A stretch of DNA of 64,000 nucleotides from Geodermatophilus obscurus (GTDB taxonomy: Bacteria > Actinomycetota > Actinomycetes > Mycobacteriales > Geodermatophilaceae). The position numbers were made by a program, and so were the translations under genes. The stretch spans positions 1 to 64,000 of the forward strand of contig NZ_FOWE01000008.1 of assembly GCF_900115395.1 (NCBI RefSeq), in the 5' to 3' direction. Below, piece by piece: positions 30,321 to 39,656 of this stretch. The notes beneath the pieces were generated by a model. It worked only from the letters and a program-made list of their open reading frames with translations, was not told the origin of the DNA and searched no databases. How positions within the stretch are numbered: position 1 is the first letter of the stretch; every line of letters starts with the position of its first letter.

Positions 30321-31259
30321 CTACAGGGCCGGGGCCAGGAGCAGGACGGTCGGGACCAGCAGCAGCAGGCCCGCGCAGGCCAGCGCGGCGGCGCGGGCGG
30401 CGGCCGGCAGGGGCGACGGCGGGCCGAGCAGCCGCGCCACCCGGGCGGACACCGCGCCGCCGGCGACCGCCAGCGCGCCGCTGGGCACGCCGCCGGCTCC
30501 CCCGGCCGCTCCGCCGACCGCGAGGACGATCGCCTGCGCCAGCGTGCGCCGCGGGTCCGGGCCGGCCAGCGAGGCCACGGCACGGTCGTCGGCGCGCATC
30601 TCGACCAGCTCCCGCACGGCGGCGTGCGCCCGCGCCGCCGCCGGCAGCACCGGCAGCGCCGCCTCCCAGGCCACGAACGGCAGCAGGTAGAGGTGGTGGT
30701 GCTCGGCCAGGTGCGCCCGCTCGTGGGCGACGACGGCGGCGAGCTGGGCGTCGTCGAGCTCGGCGACCATGCCGGAGGACAGCACCAGCAGCGGGCGGGC
30801 GCCGGGGATGCAGAACGCCACCGGCGCCGGGTGCTCGAGCAGCCGCGCGTCGGGGACGGCGTCGGCGGGCCGGACGACGAGCTCGAGCAGCTCGCGGTGC
30901 CGGCGGCGGGCGCGGGCGGTGCGCGCCCACGACAGCGCGAGCACGCCGAGCAGCTCGGCCGCGAGGACGGCGGCCAGGGTCAGCGCGACCCAGTGGTCGC
31001 CGCGGACCGGGTCGCGGGCGGGCTGCCCGGTGAGCACCGCCCAGCCCGCCTCGGGCAGCGAGTGACCCCAGGGTGCCAGGCCGTGGACCAGCAGCGCGCC
31101 GATGATCGACAGGCCGCCGGCCAGCCCGATCGCCTGCCAGCAGACCAGGGCGACCAGCGGGTCGCGGCGCGGCCAGCGGGCGCGGCCCAGCAGCGCCGGT
31201 ACCGGCCACGCCAGCAGCGCGGCCAGCACGGCGAGCGCGGCCGCGGTGGCGGGGAGCAC
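30321..31259 (-). CDS. M56 family (BlaR1-like) membrane metallopeptidase
   Basis: A 312-residue membrane protease. About four hydrophobic helices (residues 1-25, 40-62, 85-110 and the C-terminus) surround a zinc site with HERAH in VVAHERAHLAEHHHL near residue 180, plus a downstream EMRADDRA likely holding the third ligand. It lacks the penicillin-binding sensor of BlaR1. Such proteins cleave a BlaI-type repressor on signal. The start is one base after the blaI stop, so the two are cotranscribed. The signal it senses is unknown. Confidence 0.9.
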   Translation of the reverse strand: MLPATAAALAVLAALLAWPVPALLGRARWPRRDPLVALVCWQAIGLAGGLSIIGALLVHGLAPWGHSLPEAGWAVLTGQPARDPVRGDHWVALTLAAVLAAELLGVLALSWARTARARRRHRELLELVVRPADAVPDARLLEHPAPVAFCIPGARPLLVLSSGMVAELDDAQLAAVVAHERAHLAEHHHLYLLPFVAWEAALPVLPAAARAHAAVRELVEMRADDRAVASLAGPDPRRTLAQAIVLAVGGAAGGAGGVPSGALAVAGGAVSARVARLLGPPSPLPAAARAAALACAGLLLLVPTVLLLAPAL

Positions 31260-31260
31260 G

Positions 31261-31605
31261 TCAGCTCTCGGCCAGCAGCTGCCGCAGCAGCCGGGCCTCC
31301 TCCGGGTCGACCCCGCCGACGAAGCGCGCCAGCACCGCCTGCCGGTCGGCCGACGCGCCGAGCACCTCGTGCATGAGCTCGGCCGCGTGCTGCTCGCGGG
31401 TGGCGGTGGGGCGGAACCGGCGCGGCCGGGCGTCGTCGTGGCGGACGAAGCCCTTGCCCTCCAGCCGCGACAGCACCGTGTGCACGGTGGTGAGGGCCAG
31501 CTCGCGGTCGGCCAGGGCGTCGCGCAGCTCGGCCGCGGCCACCGGGCCGTCAGCCGCCCACAGCACGCCCATGACGGTGCGCTCCAGGTCACCCAGCGAC
31601 GCCAC
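31261..31605 (-). CDS. BlaI/MecI/CopY family repressor
   Basis: A 114-residue winged-helix repressor. LGDLERTVMGVLWAADGP opens the DNA-binding domain, TTVHTVLSRLEGKGFVRHDD is the recognition helix and wing, and the C-terminal helix dimerises. Members are inactivated by cleavage by the M56 protease encoded next to it. Three copies of GTTCTAC-N5-GTAGAA lie in the 170-bp divergent region: one before this gene and two before cydA, which makes cytochrome bd its probable main target. GTG at 31605 has GCAGGAGGAACC upstream. Confidence 0.93.
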   Translation of the reverse strand: MASLGDLERTVMGVLWAADGPVAAAELRDALADRELALTTVHTVLSRLEGKGFVRHDDARPRRFRPTATREQHAAELMHEVLGASADRQAVLARFVGGVDPEEARLLRQLLAES

Positions 31606-31623
31606 GGTTCCTCCTGCCGGTCG

Positions 31624-31642
31624 GTTCTACCCAGCGTAGAAC
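31624..31642. promoter_or_regulatory. BlaI-type operator 1
   Basis: GTTCTAC-ccagc-GTAGAAC, a perfect inverted repeat with 7-bp arms, 19 bp before the blaI-family start codon. Probably autoregulatory. Confidence 0.8.
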
Positions 31643-31691
31643 GGCCGCGCCACCGGCCGCACGGACCCTGTCGCGCACCTCACCCCGACTC

Positions 31692-31710
31692 GTTCTACGG
31701 GATGTAGAAA
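31692..31710. promoter_or_regulatory. BlaI-type operator 2
   Basis: GTTCTAC-gggat-GTAGAAA, with 6-bp perfect arms, upstream of cydA. Its centre is 23 bp from that of operator 3, about two helical turns, so two dimers could bind on the same face. Confidence 0.8.
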
Positions 31711-31714
31711 CAGA

Positions 31715-31733
31715 GTTCTACGAGGCGTAGAAA
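31715..31733. promoter_or_regulatory. BlaI-type operator 3
   Basis: GTTCTAC-gaggc-GTAGAAA, closest to cydA, ending 42 bp before its start codon. Same arms and 5-bp spacer as the other two sites. Confidence 0.8.
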
Positions 31734-31775
31734 GGAGGTGTCGGGACCGCGCCCGACAGGTGAGGAGCAGGTTCC

Positions 31776-33365
31776 GTGGACCTCCTGGGCATGGACACGC
31801 TGGACGTCGCCCGCTGGCAGTTCGGCATCACGACCGTCTACCACTTCCTGATGGTCCCGCTGACCATCGGACTGGGGATCCTGGTCGCGGTCATGCACAC
31901 GATGTGGGTGCGCACCGGCAAGCCGGAGTGGCTGCGGATGACCCGCTTCTGGGGCCGCGTCTACCTGGTCAACTTCGTGCTCGGCGTGGCCACCGGCCTC
32001 GTGCAGGAGTTCCAGTTCGGCCTGGCCTGGAGCGAGTACTCGCGCTTCGTCGGCGACGTCTTCGGCTCGCTGCTGGCGATGGAGGCGCTGCTCGCGTTCT
32101 TCCTCGAGTCGACCTTCCTCGGCCTGTGGATCTTCGGCTGGGGGCGCATCCCGAAGAAGCTGCACCTGGCCTCGCTGTGGGCCGCCGTCATCGGCTCGAT
32201 CGTCAGCGCGTACTTCATCATCGCGGCCAACTCGTGGATGCAGCACCCGGTCGGCGTCGTCGTCGGCGAGGACGGCCGCCCGCAGCAGGTCGACTTCCTC
32301 GCCGTGCTGACCAACAACACGGCCCTGGCCGCCTTCACCCACGCGATCGTCGCCGCGCTCGTGGTCGCCGGCGCCCTGCTGGTCGGCATCGGCCTCTACC
32401 AGCTGCGCAAGCGGAAGCTGGCCGGCGCCTCCACCACCGACGTCTCGGGTGGGCGGGTAGACGACACGGTGTGGCGCCGCTCGGTGCGCGTCGGCGGGTG
32501 GGTGTCGCTGGCCGCGTTCGTGCTGGTCGCCGTCACCGGTGACTGGCAGGGCAAGCTCATGTACCACCAGCAGCCGCTGAAGATGAGCTCCGCCGAGGCG
32601 CTCTGCGAGACCGAGGCGCCGGCGCCGTTCTCCGTGTTCGCCTGGGCCAAGCTCGGCAGCAACGAGTGCGACGACGTGCACAGCTACACCATCCCGGGGC
32701 TGCTGTCCTTCCTCGCCCACGGCGACTTCTCCTCCCCCGTCCCCGGCATCGAGGAGCTGCAGGAGGAGTACGCCGCCGTCTACGGCGAGACCTACCCCGA
32801 CGACCCGTCCTTCGGCGAGCGGGCCGGCGAGCCGGTCGACTACACCCCGGTGCTCGCGGCCACCTACTGGAGCTTCCGGATGATGATCGGCCTGGGCGGC
32901 GTCTCCGCCGGTGTGGCCGCCTACGCCCTGTGGGCCACCCGCCGGGGCCGGGTCCCGACGTCGCGGATCGGCGTCTACGGCTCGCTGGTCGCCGTCGGCG
33001 CGCCGTTCGCGGCCAACGCGGCCGGCTGGGTGTTCACCGAGATCGGCCGCCAGCCCTTCGTCGTGTACCCCAACCCCGACGTCCCGGTCGACGAGCAGGT
33101 GTGGTTCTTCACCGCCCAGGCCGTCTCCCCCGGCGTCACCGTCGCCGAGGTGTGGACCTCGCTGATCAGCCTGGGCCTGCTCTACGGCGCCCTGGCGGTG
33201 GTCGAGCTGGCCATCCTCGTCCGACTGTTCCGCCGCGGCGTCACCACCGGCGACACGACGCCGACGCCGCCCGCGGTGGGCAGCACGCGCACGGACGGCC
33301 GGTCCGACGACGACCGGTCCGACGACGAGCGCGCCGACGACGACGTCCTCTCCTTCGCGTACTAG
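31776..33365 (+). CDS. cydA: Cytochrome bd oxidase subunit I
   Basis: A 529-residue membrane subunit that carries the three hemes of the quinol:oxygen oxidoreductase. The first helix contains the heme b595 histidine in TTVYHFLMVPLTIG (His23), and GLVQEFQFGLAWSEYSRFVGDVFG carries the conserved glutamates. GWVFTEIGRQPFVVY is the family signature near residue 415. The C-terminus is an Asp/Arg-rich tail. GTG at 31776 follows GAGGAG. It heads cydA-cydB-cydDC, and two BlaI-type operators lie upstream. High-affinity oxidase is normally induced at low oxygen or when the bcc-aa3 chain is blocked. Confidence 0.97.
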   Translation: MDLLGMDTLDVARWQFGITTVYHFLMVPLTIGLGILVAVMHTMWVRTGKPEWLRMTRFWGRVYLVNFVLGVATGLVQEFQFGLAWSEYSRFVGDVFGSLLAMEALLAFFLESTFLGLWIFGWGRIPKKLHLASLWAAVIGSIVSAYFIIAANSWMQHPVGVVVGEDGRPQQVDFLAVLTNNTALAAFTHAIVAALVVAGALLVGIGLYQLRKRKLAGASTTDVSGGRVDDTVWRRSVRVGGWVSLAAFVLVAVTGDWQGKLMYHQQPLKMSSAEALCETEAPAPFSVFAWAKLGSNECDDVHSYTIPGLLSFLAHGDFSSPVPGIEELQEEYAAVYGETYPDDPSFGERAGEPVDYTPVLAATYWSFRMMIGLGGVSAGVAAYALWATRRGRVPTSRIGVYGSLVAVGAPFAANAAGWVFTEIGRQPFVVYPNPDVPVDEQVWFFTAQAVSPGVTVAEVWTSLISLGLLYGALAVVELAILVRLFRRGVTTGDTTPTPPAVGSTRTDGRSDDDRSDDERADDDVLSFAY

Positions 33366-33376
33366 GAGCCCCTGAC

Positions 33377-34396
33377 ATGGACCTGCAGACCCTGTGGTTC
33401 GCCGCCGTCGCGGTGCTCTGGACCGGTTTCCTGCTGCTCGAGGGGTTCGACTTCGGCGTCGCGGCGCTGCTGCCGGTGCTCGGCCGGCGCACCGCGGACC
33501 GCCACCTCATGCTGCGCACCATCGGCCCGGTGTGGGACGGCAACGAGGTCTGGCTCATCACCGCCGCCGGCGCCGTGTTCGCCGCCTTCCCCGGCTGGTA
33601 CGCCACCTGGCTGCCGGCGCTGTACCTGCCCTTCGTCGTGGTGCTGCTCGGCCTGATCGTGCGGGCGGTGGCCTTCGAGTGGCGGCACAGCTCGCACGAC
33701 CCGCGCTGGGACGCCACCTGGACCCGCGTCATCACCGGCGGCTCGCTGGTCGCGGCGGCCGGCGTCGGCGCGGCGCTGGGCGCCACCACGCTCGGCCTGC
33801 CGATCGACGCCGACGGCACCCGGGTCGGCGGCGCGTTCGCCGGCCTGGGCTGGTCCTCGCTGCTCGGAGCGGCCGCGGTGCTCGGCTTCTCGGTCGTGCA
33901 CGGCGCGCTGTTCCTCGCGCTGAAGACCGACGGCCCGGTGCGGCTGCGGGCGCGGGCGTTCGCGCTGCGCTGGTCCCCGGTGGCCGCGCTGCCGCTGCTG
34001 GCGTGGGCCGGGCTGGTGCAGCTGCGGTCGGGCACGACGGTCACCGCGGTGCTCTGGCTGGTGGCCGCGCTGGCCGTCGTCGTCACCTGGACCCGGGTGC
34101 GGCTCGACCGCGAGGGGCAGGCCTTCGCCGGCTGGGCCACCGTGCTGCTCGCCTCGGCGGCCACGCTGTTTGGCTCGGCCCACCCCGTGGTCGTGCCCTC
34201 GACGATCGACCCGGCGTTCGACGTCACGATCGCGCAGGCCTCGGTCAGCGACTACACCCTCACCGTCATGACCTGGGTGGCCGCCGTCGGGCTGCCGGTG
34301 GTGCTGGCCTACCAGGCGTGGACGTACTGGGTGTTCCGCCGGCGGCTGACCGCCGAGCCGGAGCACGACGACAGCGCCGAGCCGGTGGCCGCGTGA
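33377..34396 (+). CDS. cydB: Cytochrome bd oxidase subunit II
   Basis: A 339-residue membrane subunit with about eight to nine helices. It opens with TLWFAAVAVLWTGFLLLEGFDFGV and contains IGPVWDGNEVWLI, both typical of CydB. It pairs with CydA in the plasma membrane. ATG at 33377 is 11 bp after cydA, with TAGGAG as its ribosome-binding site. Its stop overlaps the cydDC GTG by 4 bp. Confidence 0.96.
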   Translation: MDLQTLWFAAVAVLWTGFLLLEGFDFGVAALLPVLGRRTADRHLMLRTIGPVWDGNEVWLITAAGAVFAAFPGWYATWLPALYLPFVVVLLGLIVRAVAFEWRHSSHDPRWDATWTRVITGGSLVAAAGVGAALGATTLGLPIDADGTRVGGAFAGLGWSSLLGAAAVLGFSVVHGALFLALKTDGPVRLRARAFALRWSPVAALPLLAWAGLVQLRSGTTVTAVLWLVAALAVVVTWTRVRLDREGQAFAGWATVLLASAATLFGSAHPVVVPSTIDPAFDVTIAQASVSDYTLTVMTWVAAVGLPVVLAYQAWTYWVFRRRLTAEPEHDDSAEPVAA

Positions 34397-37300
34397 GCAC
34401 CGCCCGCGGGCCGCTGGCGCCGCTGGCCGGTGTGCCGGGGCTGCCCGGCGCGCTGGCCCGGGCGGCGGCGGCCGCGCTGGGGTCGACGGCGGGGCTGGTG
34501 CTGCTCGCGGCCGGCCTCGCGCACGCCGTCGCCCGGGCGGCCGGGTACGCCGACGGCGCGGTGACCGGACCGCTGGCGCTGGCCGCCGCCGGCGCGGTGC
34601 TGCGCGCGGTCGCCGGGACGCTGGGCGAGCGCGCCGCCGTCCGCGACGCCCGCCGCGCCGAGGACGCGCTGCGCCGCAGCCTGCTCGAGCGGCTGGCCGC
34701 CTCCCCCGCCGCGGTCGCCGCCGCCGGAGGGCCGGCCCCGGCCGCCGTGCTGGCCACCACCCGGCTCGCCGACCTCGCCCCCGGCCTGGCCGGCTACCTG
34801 CCCGCGCTCGCGCAGGCGGCCGTCGTCCCGCCGGTGCTGCTCGTCGTCCTCGCCGCCACGGACCTTCTCTCGGCCGGCCTGGTCGCGGTCACGCTGCCGC
34901 TGGTGCCGCTGTTCCTGGCGCTGGTCGGGCTGGCCACCCGCGACGGCACCACCGGCGCCGCCCGCGCGCTGGACCGGCTCGCCGCGCACGTCGCCGAACT
35001 GGTGCGCGGCCTGCCGGTCCTGGTGGGCCTGGGCCGCGCTGCCGAGCAGGTGACGGCGCTGGCCGAGCTGGGCGAGGCCACCCGCCGCCGCACGCTGGCC
35101 ACGCTGCGACTGGCCTTCCTCTCCGCTCTGGTGCTCGAGCTGATCGCCACGCTGTCGGTCGCCCTGGTCGCGGTCACCGTCGGCCTGCGGCTGGTGCACG
35201 GCGACCTGTCGCTGGCCGTCGGGCTCACCGCGCTGCTGATCGCACCCGAGGCGTTCGCGCCGCTGCGCGCGCTCGGCACCGCCCACCACGCCGGGGAGGC
35301 CGCCACGCTGGCCGCCACCGAGGCGCGCGCCGTGCTCGCGGCCCCCGTCGCCGCACCCGCTCCGGCCACCGACGACGGCGACCCGCGCGGCGCCGACGTC
35401 GCCGTCACCGGGCTGACCGTGCGCCACGCCGGCCGCGCGCTCCCGGCCCTCCCGCCGACCGACCTGGTGCTGCGGCCCGGCGAACTCGTCGTGCTGCGCG
35501 GTGCCAGCGGCTCGGGCAAGTCGACCCTGCTCGCCGCGCTGACCGGCGGCCTCGACCCGGCCGCCCGGGTCGCCGGCACCGTCACCGGCGTGCCCGCCGG
35601 CAGGGTCGCGCTGGTCCCGCAGCACCCGCGGACGACGGCGCCCACGGTGGCCGACGAGCTGCGCCGGCACGCCGCCCCGGAGCCCGGCGTGGACGCCGTC
35701 GCGGCCGAGGCGCTCGTCGTCGCGGCGCTCGACGCCGTCGGCGCCACCGCGCTCGCCGGCCGCGCCTGCACCACCCTCTCCCCCGGCGAGCTGCAGCGCG
35801 TGGCGCTGGCCCGGGCGCTGGTGCGGGTCCGCCGCGGCGCCCGGCTGCTCCTGCTCGACGAGCCCACCGCGCACCTCGACGCCGCTTCCGCCGCCCGCGT
35901 CGCCGCCGTCCTCGCCGCCCTGCGCGGCACCGTCACCGTCCTGCTGGTCACCCACGACCCGGCCCTGGCCGCCCTGGCCGACCGCGCGGTGACGCTGCCC
36001 GGCGCGCCGGGCGCCGTCGCGCCGACTCCTGCGATCGCGGTGCCGTCGGCGGCCGATCGCCCCGAGCACGCTGGTCTCGCCGCCGCGCCCGCCCCGGTGA
36101 CCCCGGCGCACCCGGCCGCCCCCACGGCGCTCGGTTGGCCGCGGCGGGCGCTGGTCCGCGCGGTCGCGGCCGGTACCGCGTCGGCCGGCGCCGGCGTCGC
36201 GCTGACCGCCCTGAGCGGCTGGCTCATCGTCCGCGCGGCGGAGATGCCGCCGGTCCTCACGCTGCTCGTCGCCATCGTCGGCGTGCGCGCGTCCGGCCTG
36301 GGCCGGGCCCTGCTGCGCTGGGTCGAGCGGCTCACCTCCCACGACGCCGCGCTGCGCATGGCCGCCGACCTGCGGGTGCGGGTGTGGCGGGCGCTGGCCG
36401 CCCAGGGCGTGGCCGCCGACCGGACGCCGGGCGGCGCGCTGGCGCGGGTGGTGGGCGACGTCGGGCTGGTGCAGGACCTCTCGGTGCGCGTCGTCCCGCC
36501 GGCCGCGGTCGCCGTCACCGTGCCGGCGCTCACCCTCGCCGTCCTGGCCGTGCTCTCCCCCGCCGCCGCGGGCGCCGCCACGCTGGTGCTGGCGGCCACC
36601 GTCGCGCTCGTGTTGCTGGCGCACCGCCGCGTCGACGCCGGCGCCGCCCGCGAGGAGGCCACGCTGCGGGTGGCCGCGCTGCGCGACGTCACCACCGCGC
36701 TCGAGGGCGCGGCCGACCTGCGCGCGCACGGCCTGGCCGCCACCACCGCCGGCGACCTCGCCGCCGTCGCCGGGCAGCGGTCGGCCGTGGCCGCCGGGAG
36801 CGCGCGGGCCGGCGCGCTGGGCAGCGGGCTGGTCGTCCTCGGCACCGGCCTCGCCGCCGTGGCCGCCACCGCCGTCGGCGCGGGTGCCGGGCTCGGCGGG
36901 CCGGTGGTCGCGGTGCTCGGGCTGGCGCCGCTCGCCCTGGCCGAGCCGCTCACCGGCCTGGTCGCCGCGCTGCAGCGGCGCGGCGCGCTGGCCGACGCCC
37001 GCGCCCGCCTCGACGCCGTCCTCGCCGCCCCCGTGCCGGCCGACCCCGCCGACCCGCGCCCGGCCCCCGCACCCGTCCGCGACCTCGCCGTCGAGCACCT
37101 CACCGCCGGCTGGCCCGGTGGCCCCGACGTGCTGCGCGGCCTGACCACCGGGGCGTCGGCCGACGGCGGCTGGCTGGTCGTCCGCGGCCCCTCCGGCGCC
37201 GGCAAGTCGACGTTCCTCGCGGTCCTGCTCGCCACCCTCCGCCCGCGCGGCGGGAGGTACGCGCTCGGCGGCACCGACACCGCCGCGCTGACCGGCGACG

Positions 37301-37761
37301 CGGTCCGCTCGCGCACCGCCTGGCTGCCGCAGGACGCCCACGTGTTCGCCTCGACGATCCGCGCCAACCTGGCGCTGGCCGCGCCCCGCGGCGTGCTCGC
37401 CGGCCCCGGCGGCGAGGCGCGGATGACCGCGGCGCTCACCGCGGCGGGCCTCGGGCCGCTGCTGGCCGGGCTGCCCGACGGCCTGGACACCCCGGTCGGC
37501 GCCGGCGGCACGGCGCTCTCGGGCGGCGAGCGCCGGCGGCTGGCCGCGGCACGGGCGCTGCTCGCCGACCGCGACGTCGTCCTGCTCGACGAGCCGACCG
37601 CCCACCTCGACCCGCCGACGGCGGCCGCGCTGGTCGCCGACCTGCGCCGGGCCCTGGCCGGCCGGGTGGTCGTCTGCGTGACCCACGACGACGCCGTCGA
37701 GCGGCCCGGCGACACCGTCGTCCGGCTCGGGACCGGGCTGCCCGTGGGCGCGGCTACCTGA
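34393..37761 (+). CDS. cydDC: Fused CydD-CydC ABC transporter
   Basis: An 1122-residue fusion of two half-transporters. Each half has about six membrane helices and one ATPase: Walker A GASGSGKSTLL near residue 372 with LSPGELQRVALARAL and LLLLDEPTAHLD, and Walker A GPSGAGKSTFL near 932 with LSGGERRRLAAARAL and VVLLDEPTAHLD. CydDC exports thiols or heme-related compounds and is needed to assemble cytochrome bd. Fusion of both subunits is usual in actinobacteria. The gene overlaps the convergent response-regulator gene by 8 bp. Confidence 0.95.
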   Translation: MSTARGPLAPLAGVPGLPGALARAAAAALGSTAGLVLLAAGLAHAVARAAGYADGAVTGPLALAAAGAVLRAVAGTLGERAAVRDARRAEDALRRSLLERLAASPAAVAAAGGPAPAAVLATTRLADLAPGLAGYLPALAQAAVVPPVLLVVLAATDLLSAGLVAVTLPLVPLFLALVGLATRDGTTGAARALDRLAAHVAELVRGLPVLVGLGRAAEQVTALAELGEATRRRTLATLRLAFLSALVLELIATLSVALVAVTVGLRLVHGDLSLAVGLTALLIAPEAFAPLRALGTAHHAGEAATLAATEARAVLAAPVAAPAPATDDGDPRGADVAVTGLTVRHAGRALPALPPTDLVLRPGELVVLRGASGSGKSTLLAALTGGLDPAARVAGTVTGVPAGRVALVPQHPRTTAPTVADELRRHAAPEPGVDAVAAEALVVAALDAVGATALAGRACTTLSPGELQRVALARALVRVRRGARLLLLDEPTAHLDAASAARVAAVLAALRGTVTVLLVTHDPALAALADRAVTLPGAPGAVAPTPAIAVPSAADRPEHAGLAAAPAPVTPAHPAAPTALGWPRRALVRAVAAGTASAGAGVALTALSGWLIVRAAEMPPVLTLLVAIVGVRASGLGRALLRWVERLTSHDAALRMAADLRVRVWRALAAQGVAADRTPGGALARVVGDVGLVQDLSVRVVPPAAVAVTVPALTLAVLAVLSPAAAGAATLVLAATVALVLLAHRRVDAGAAREEATLRVAALRDVTTALEGAADLRAHGLAATTAGDLAAVAGQRSAVAAGSARAGALGSGLVVLGTGLAAVAATAVGAGAGLGGPVVAVLGLAPLALAEPLTGLVAALQRRGALADARARLDAVLAAPVPADPADPRPAPAPVRDLAVEHLTAGWPGGPDVLRGLTTGASADGGWLVVRGPSGAGKSTFLAVLLATLRPRGGRYALGGTDTAALTGDAVRSRTAWLPQDAHVFASTIRANLALAAPRGVLAGPGGEARMTAALTAAGLGPLLAGLPDGLDTPVGAGGTALSGGERRRLAAARALLADRDVVLLDEPTAHLDPPTAAALVADLRRALAGRVVVCVTHDDAVERPGDTVVRLGTGLPVGAAT

Positions 37762-38404
37762 CGAAGCCGGAGCGGTAGGCCAGCACCACGGCCTGCGTGC
37801 GGTCCCGGGCACCGGTCTTGGCCAGCACCGCCGCGACGTGGCTGCGCACCGTCTCCACGCCCACCACCAGCCCGGCCGCGATCTCGGCGTTGCTGCGGCC
37901 GTCGGCCATCAGCCGCAGCACCTCCCCCTCCCGCGCGGTCAGCCGCGCCAGCTCCGGCGCGCCGGCCGGCCCGGCCGACCGCACGTGCCGGCGGGCGAGC
38001 TCGCGCACCGCATCCGGGAACAGCAGCGACTCCCCGCGGGCCACCGTGCGGATGCCGTGCAGCACCTCCTCCGGGGTGGCGCGCTTGAGGAGGAAGCCGT
38101 CGGCGCCGGCGGCCAGGGCGTCGAACACGTGGTCGTCGTTGGCGAACGTGGTGAGGACGAGCACCCGCGCCGCCGACCCGGCCCGCACCAGCGCGCGGGT
38201 GGCCGCGATGCCGTCCACGCCCGGCATCCGGACGTCCATGAGGACGACGTCGGGCGACGTCCTGCCCACCAGGTCGAGCACCTCCGACCCGTCGCCGGCC
38301 TGACCGACCACTTCGAGGTCGGGCTCGGCGCCGACGACCGCGGCCAGGCCACCGCGGATGAGCGGCTCGTCGTCGACCAGCGCGACCCGGACCACGGCGC
38401 TCAC
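37754..38404 (-). CDS. NarL/LuxR-type response regulator
   Basis: A 216-residue regulator. The receiver domain (residues 1-120) has the acidic pair DDE near residue 10, the phospho-acceptor aspartate in DVVLMDVRMPG and the lysine in FLLKRATPEE. The C-terminal LuxR helix-turn-helix is LTAREGEVLRLMADGRSNAEIA. The GTG at 38404 overlaps the kinase stop by 4 bp. Its 3' end overlaps cydDC by 8 bp tail to tail. Its targets are unknown, though the upstream membrane-protein operon is a candidate. Confidence 0.94.
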   Translation of the reverse strand: MSAVVRVALVDDEPLIRGGLAAVVGAEPDLEVVGQAGDGSEVLDLVGRTSPDVVLMDVRMPGVDGIAATRALVRAGSAARVLVLTTFANDDHVFDALAAGADGFLLKRATPEEVLHGIRTVARGESLLFPDAVRELARRHVRSAGPAGAPELARLTAREGEVLRLMADGRSNAEIAAGLVVGVETVRSHVAAVLAKTGARDRTQAVVLAYRSGFVR

Positions 38405-39618
38405 CGGGCGTGCACCGGCAGCCGCACGGCCAGCACCCACCGGCCGTCGGCGTCGGGGCCGGCCTCGACGGTCCCGCGCAGGTCCCGGGCCCGCTCCCGC
38501 AGCCCCCGCAGGCCCCGCCCGCCGCCGGGGGCCCCGGGGACGGTGCCGGGTCCGTCGTCGGCGAGCCGGATCCGCAGGTCCTCCCCCGCCGCCACGTCGA
38601 GCCGGCAGGCCGCGCCGGGCGCGTGCCGCAGCACGTTGGTCAGCCCCTCCTGGACGATCCGGTAGGCCTCGCGGGACACGACGGCCGGCAGGGCGTCGAG
38701 CTCCCCGGTCACGTGGGTCTCCACCCGCGCCCCAGCGTCGCGGGCGGTGCCGACGAGCTCGTCGAGGTCGCGCAGGTCCGGCGCCGGGGCGGTGCCGGCC
38801 CGGTCGCCGGACTCCTCGCGCACCAGCCCCAGCACGTGGTCGAGGTCCACCAGGGCACGGCGGGCGGCGTCCTCGGTCGCGCGGATCGCCGCCTCGGCCG
38901 CGGCGGGGTCACGCGTGACCAGCCGGCGGGCGGCACCGGCCTGGACGGTGACCAGGCTGAGCGAGTGGCCGACGCTGTCGTGCAGCTCACGGGCCAGGCG
39001 ATCGCGGCCGGCGAGCACCGAGACCGCCGCCTCGGCCGCGGCCAGCCGCTCGGCCGCGGACCCGGCGAGCAGCCGCGGGGCCAGCCCGGCGAGGCCGCGG
39101 CCGAGCAGGTCACCGCCGGCGACCACCGCGGCGGCGAGGAGCAGCGCGAGCGCCGTCCGCACCGGCCACCCGCCCGGGACCGCGACGTCGCCGAACAGGC
39201 CGCCGGCGTCCGGCGTCGCCGCGAGCAGCACGGCCGTGGGCAGCCCGACGACGAGGAGCGCCCCGGCCAGCCCGCCGGCTCCGACGTGCAGCACGACCAG
39301 CAGGCCGGTGCGGGTGCGCTGGGCCGCCGTCACGGAGGGCCCGACGCGGTCCTCGGCGCGGCCGGTCAGCAGCGCCGCGACCGCCGCGCCCTCGACCGGC
39401 CGGGTCTCGGCGAGGGCACCCACGGCCGCGAGCGGCGCGGCCACGACGAGGAGGGCGAGCGGGACCGCGAGCACCAGGGGCAGGCCGGAGCTGACGAGCG
39501 CCTGCACCGGCCAGGCCAGGACGACGCCGAACGCCAGCGCCAGGGCACCGCCGAGCAGCAGGTACACCCAGCGGTGCAGCTCCCTCCGCAGCGCCGGGGA
39601 GGCGGGTACGCGCACCAC
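38401..39618 (-). CDS. Sensor histidine kinase (HisKA_3, NarX/DesK type)
   Basis: A 405-residue kinase. The first 200 residues hold about six hydrophobic helices, so the signal is probably sensed in or near the membrane. The phospho-acceptor is in RLARELHDSVGHSLSLV near residue 210, and the ATPase domain shows EGLTNVLRHAPGA and ADDGPG with GRGLRGLRERA. I used the GTG at 39618 after CCAGGA; GTG codons at 39639 and 39642 are alternatives. It lies between a membrane-protein gene and its response regulator in one operon. Confidence 0.92.
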   Translation of the reverse strand: MVRVPASPALRRELHRWVYLLLGGALALAFGVVLAWPVQALVSSGLPLVLAVPLALLVVAAPLAAVGALAETRPVEGAAVAALLTGRAEDRVGPSVTAAQRTRTGLLVVLHVGAGGLAGALLVVGLPTAVLLAATPDAGGLFGDVAVPGGWPVRTALALLLAAAVVAGGDLLGRGLAGLAPRLLAGSAAERLAAAEAAVSVLAGRDRLARELHDSVGHSLSLVTVQAGAARRLVTRDPAAAEAAIRATEDAARRALVDLDHVLGLVREESGDRAGTAPAPDLRDLDELVGTARDAGARVETHVTGELDALPAVVSREAYRIVQEGLTNVLRHAPGAACRLDVAAGEDLRIRLADDGPGTVPGAPGGGRGLRGLRERARDLRGTVEAGPDADGRWVLAVRLPVHAR

Positions 39619-39656
39619 GGCGCCATCCTGGCAGGCCACCACGTCCGGGCCCGCCG

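Noticed and set aside
34309-37812. Minus-strand frames of 1167 and 973 codons opposite cydDC
   Set aside because: The cydDC frame has two complete ABC ATPases. The antisense products are low-complexity.
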